NCBI GenBank assembly: GCA_902795555.1
Contig: CADBLV010000013.1
Location: forward strand, 1-12,792
Direction: 5' to 3'
DNA from: an uncultured Eubacteriales bacterium
GTDB lineage: Bacteria > Bacillota_A > Clostridia > Christensenellales > Aristaeellaceae
DNA length: 12,792 nucleotides
Shown piece by piece: positions 9,899 through 12,792 of the stretch. The notes beneath the pieces were generated by a model that saw only the letters and a list, made by a program, of their open reading frames with translations, was not told the DNA's origin and made no database searches. Position numbers and translations under genes: made by a program. Each line of letters begins with the position of its first letter. The stretch's first letter is position 1.

Positions 9899-12139
9899 CT
9901 ACACCAGCTCGAACCGGCGGGTCAGCAGCAGATGATCCGCAAAACCGGTGGAGAGCTCAAAAATGCCGGGCTCGGAAATTTCCTGACAATTGAAATTCCA
10001 GAAACGCAGCTGCTTTTCGGTCACTGTGAAGGAAACGGTTTTCGTTTCGCCCGCGTCCAGCCATACTTTCTGATAGTCAATCAGCTGCTGCACGGGACGC
10101 ACCACCGAGGCGACAGGATCCCGGAGATACAGCTGAACGACCTCTTTTCCGGGCCTGTCTCCGGTGTTGCGAAGAGTGATACTCGCGGTGATGGTCTCAT
10201 CTTTGCGAATGCGCGGCGGAATACACCCCTGCGCGTCATCGGCGTTCTCGGTGCCGCCGTGGGTAGCCGGCCCGGAGGATGGATCCGAATTCCGGCTCAG
10301 GGTCATGTCCAGATATTCAAACTGCGTAAAGCTCAGTCCGTATCCGAAGGAATACAGGGGAAGGTTGGGCGTGTCCAGATAGCAGCTGGTGAAAGGGAAT
10401 GGCTTGCTGTCCGGCTGGGGCTTGGGCCGTCCGGTGCTCATACGGTTGTAAGGCAGGGGACATTGCCCGACGGACCGCGGGAGTCCCGCGGAAAGCTTTC
10501 CGCAGGGATTGGCTTCTCCCCACAGCAGCCTTGCCAGAGCATGGCCGGCCTCCGTCCCGGGATACCACATTTCCAGCAGAGCCGGAGCGATTTCGGCCAG
10601 CTCTGTGAGCACCAGGGGCCGACCGTTGAACAGCACAACGGCGGTGTTGGCGTTGGCGGCCAGCACAGCCCGGGCCAGCGCCATCTGAGGCCCCGGCAGC
10701 GTCAGATCCGCGCGGCTGCGGCCTTCGCCGCTGTCGTTTTCAGGTTCACCGAGAACCAGAATGACCGCCTCAGCGTTTCGGGCGGCGGAAACCGCCTCGG
10801 GAATCCCGCTCTCTTCGGTGTCGCCGATTTCCGCGCCGCAGCCCCGGCAGACGGTCAGCTCCGCCTCCGGCCGCAGATCCCGGATCCCTTCCGGAATGGT
10901 GACGGTATCCTTTTCCGCGCCGGGCCGTGACCAGAAACCGTTCAGATGGGTTTCTTCGGCAAAGGGCCCGATGAGGGCGATTTTTTTCAGCGTTCCCGGG
11001 AAGGGAAGCACGCCCTCATTCTTCAGCAGCACCGAGGATTCCTCGGCCGCGCGCCGGGCGATTTCCCGATGGGCCGGACAGAGATACAGCGCTTTCTCTT
11101 TCTCCTCGTCTGCTCCGTGATAGGGGTTTTCAAACAGCCCGAGCTCATTTTTCAGCCGCAGCACCCGCATCACGGCTTCGTCCACGGCGCTTTCGGAAAC
11201 CTCGCCTGATTTCACCAGATCTTCCAGATAAAGATAATAAGCGTTCTGCACCATGTCGATGTCGCATCCGGCATCCATGGCCTTACGGGCAGCGTCTCGC
11301 AGGTCTTCCGCAACGCCGTGGGAAACCAGCTCGCCGACTGCGTTGTAATCGCTGATGACCACACCCCGGAATCCCCATTCCTTCCGGAGAACCTGATTCA
11401 TCAGCCACTGATTGGCCACGGAGGGGATGCCGTTCAGCGAATTAAAGGAAGGCATCACCAGCCGGGCGCCCGCGTCGATGCAGGCTTTATAGGCGGGGAG
11501 GTAGGTTTCACGGAGCATTCGCTCGGAGACTTCGACGGTGTTATAATCCCTGCCGGCTTCCCCGGCGCCGTATGCGGCATAGTGCTTGACGCAGCAGGCA
11601 ACGTTTTCCGGATCGGAAAGACGGTCTCCCTGGGTGGCCTTCACGACGGCGCTGCCCATGCGGGCGTTCATCAAGGGTTCCTCGGAATTGGTCTCCAGGA
11701 TTCGTCCCCACCGGGGATCCCGGGCGGTGTCGACCATGGGATTAAAGGTCACGTGCACACCGCAGGCCGCGGCCTCCCTGCGCGCCATATCCGCGCATTC
11801 CGTCATCAGGCTGTCGTCAAAAGAGCAGCCCATGGCCAGCGGAATGGGATAGGTGGTCCGCAGTCCGTGAATCACGTCCAGCATCAGCAGCATGGGAATC
11901 TTTTTCGGATCCGCCGCCAGATGCATGTCCTGCAGCGCCCTGGCCTGGGCCGCGTTTTCAAAGGTCAGCACGCTGCCCAGCACCCGGAGAAGATCCTCAG
12001 CCGGCAGCGTTTCGCCCTCCGGCCCGGTGATGCCCATATTGTTGGAAACAAACTGGCCCGCGTTGTATTGCACCAGCTGGCCTGCCTTTTCCCGCAGCGT
12101 CATGGAATCCAGTAATGAACGAAGGCGCTCTTCTGTCAT
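9899..12139 (-). CDS. Glycoside hydrolase family 3, beta-glucosidase-like
   Basis: A 746-residue enzyme of BglX-like layout. The ATG at 12139 is preferred because AGGAG (12153-12149) lies nine bases upstream and MTEERLRSLLDSMTLREKAG is a normal family start; an in-frame ATG at 12190 adds 17 residues with no such support. The N-terminal barrel holds LDVIHG (87-92), KHYAAYG (185-191) and VVISDYNAV with the probable nucleophile Asp264. The second domain holds SSVLLKNEGVLPF and SGEGRSRADL with the probable acid/base Glu472. A C-terminal fibronectin-III-like domain (about 648-746) ends the protein. No signal peptide is seen, so it probably acts in the cytoplasm on imported oligosaccharides; whether it prefers glucosides or xylosides cannot be read. 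A Ser/Gly/Asn/Asp-rich stretch at about 617-644 separates YGLSFTQFEY from the last domain. Confidence 0.93.
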   Translation of the reverse strand: MTEERLRSLLDSMTLREKAGQLVQYNAGQFVSNNMGITGPEGETLPAEDLLRVLGSVLTFENAAQARALQDMHLAADPKKIPMLLMLDVIHGLRTTYPIPLAMGCSFDDSLMTECADMARREAAACGVHVTFNPMVDTARDPRWGRILETNSEEPLMNARMGSAVVKATQGDRLSDPENVACCVKHYAAYGAGEAGRDYNTVEVSERMLRETYLPAYKACIDAGARLVMPSFNSLNGIPSVANQWLMNQVLRKEWGFRGVVISDYNAVGELVSHGVAEDLRDAARKAMDAGCDIDMVQNAYYLYLEDLVKSGEVSESAVDEAVMRVLRLKNELGLFENPYHGADEEKEKALYLCPAHREIARRAAEESSVLLKNEGVLPFPGTLKKIALIGPFAEETHLNGFWSRPGAEKDTVTIPEGIRDLRPEAELTVCRGCGAEIGDTEESGIPEAVSAARNAEAVILVLGEPENDSGEGRSRADLTLPGPQMALARAVLAANANTAVVLFNGRPLVLTELAEIAPALLEMWYPGTEAGHALARLLWGEANPCGKLSAGLPRSVGQCPLPYNRMSTGRPKPQPDSKPFPFTSCYLDTPNLPLYSFGYGLSFTQFEYLDMTLSRNSDPSSGPATHGGTENADDAQGCIPPRIRKDETITASITLRNTGDRPGKEVVQLYLRDPVASVVRPVQQLIDYQKVWLDAGETKTVSFTVTEKQLRFWNFNCQEISEPGIFELSTGFADHLLLTRRFELV

Positions 12140-12224
12140 GGCGGACGTCTCCTCTCCCCGGGATAATCGGCATACGCGGAAACCGGACACAGCCTGCCCC
12201 CGGCCCCTGCGTTATGAGCGAAAT

Positions 12225-12792
12225 TTATCGGTTGGCGTACATTTTTTCGTAGTAATGCTGATATTCTCCGGACACGATCTCCTCCCACCAGGGACGGTTA
12301 TCCAGATACCACCGGATGGTTTTCTGAATTCCCCGGGCAAAGGGGGTTTCCGGCAGCCAGCCCAGCTCCCGGTGAATCTTGGCGGGGTCGATGGCATATC
12401 GCATGTCGTGGCCCTTCCGGTCCGTCACATAGGTGATGAGGGATTCGGGCTTTCCCAGCTCCCGCAGGATCAGTTTGACGATGTCGATGTTAGCCATTTC
12501 GTTGTGTCCGCCGATGTTATACACTTCTCCCTCGCGGCCGCTTTGGAGAATCAGGTCGATGGCCTTGCAGTGATCCTCCACATAAAGCCAGTCGCGCACG
12601 TTCTTCCCCTCTCCGTAAACCGGCAGAGGTTTGTCGTTCAGGGCGTTGGCAATCATGAGGGGAATCAGCTTCTCCGGAAACTGATAGGGGCCGTAGTTGT
12701 TGGAACACCGGGAAATGGTGCAGCCCAGGCCGTAAGTCCGGTGATAAGCCATCACCAGCAGATCCGCTCCCGCCTTGCTGCTGCTGTAGGGA
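12225..12792 (-). CDS. rmlB: dTDP-glucose 4,6-dehydratase, 5'-truncated
   Basis: The frame runs off the window end; 189 codons of about 330-350 are visible, so the N-terminal NAD-binding Gly motif is missing. The visible part starts in the catalytic motif [12 protein letters not shown], giving the Tyr and Lys of the extended short-chain dehydrogenase site, followed by [48 protein letters not shown] and the [12 protein letters not shown] segment, all typical of RmlB. The C-terminus with WYLDN and YYEKMY is complete. The enzyme converts dTDP-glucose to dTDP-4-keto-6-deoxyglucose, the second step to dTDP-rhamnose and other deoxysugars for cell-surface glycans. The rest of the pathway, if clustered, would lie beyond 12792. 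The glycosidase gene follows 85 bases downstream on the same strand. Confidence 0.95.
   Translation of the reverse strand, partial: PYSSSKAGADLLVMAYHRTYGLGCTISRCSNNYGPYQFPEKLIPLMIANALNDKPLPVYGEGKNVRDWLYVEDHCKAIDLILQSGREGEVYNIGGHNEMANIDIVKLILRELGKPESLITYVTDRKGHDMRYAIDPAKIHRELGWLPETPFARGIQKTIRWYLDNRPWWEEIVSGEYQHYYEKMYANR

Noticed and set aside
9893..10930. Plus-strand open frame of 345 codons opposite the glycosidase
   Set aside because: It is antisense to well-conserved GH3 domains, with composition typical of a mirror frame and no recognisable family.
11318..12115. Plus-strand open frame of 265 codons opposite the GH3 barrel
   Set aside because: Antisense to the catalytic barrel, with a His/Gly-rich product lacking motifs.

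Overview
The window looks like a chromosomal segment of a fairly GC-rich bacterium of the Clostridia (Bacillota). The main reason is the block dxs-tlyA-nadK-argR-recN, a conserved order in that group. The genus cannot be told from the sequence, and gut or rumen origin is only a guess. Nothing points to phage, plasmid or CRISPR content. No gap between genes exceeds about 130 bases.

Layout. Plus strand, 1-9143: a 5'-truncated D-Ala-D-Ala ligase-type gene (ddl), dxs (isoprenoid precursor synthesis), tlyA (rRNA 2'-O-methyltransferase), nadK (NADP supply), argR (arginine repressor), recN (SMC-like DNA repair ATPase), then a STAS domain fused to an APH-like kinase, and a MerR-family regulator with Cys52-Cys53. 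Minus strand, 12792-9235: a 5'-truncated rmlB (dTDP-glucose 4,6-dehydratase), a family 3 glycosidase, and a YfcE-type metallophosphoesterase. The two strands converge at about 9144-9234, where there is a hairpin terminator for the minus strand and a short direct repeat. The spoIVB-spo0A pair that usually follows recN in spore formers is absent.

Two features stand out. First, at least six otherwise ordinary enzymes (Dxs, TlyA, NadK, RecN, the metallophosphoesterase and the GH3 glycosidase) carry extra stretches of about 20-80 residues. Most are hydrophilic and low in complexity, and they lie between conserved motifs; two are visibly built from tandem repeats. Second, a leader of about 55 bases occurs twice, before tlyA and before the STAS-kinase gene. 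The copies match at 33 of 44 ungapped positions, share a small hairpin next to the Shine-Dalgarno sequence, are each preceded by a separate larger hairpin, and each serves a GTG-start gene. This may be an undescribed cis-regulatory RNA or a small dispersed repeat.

The plus-strand housekeeping genes are closely packed (1-100 base gaps) and are probably largely co-transcribed. The STAS-kinase and merR genes look like separately controlled additions with structured leaders. The minus-strand genes could be one transcript, but a shared pathway is not evident.
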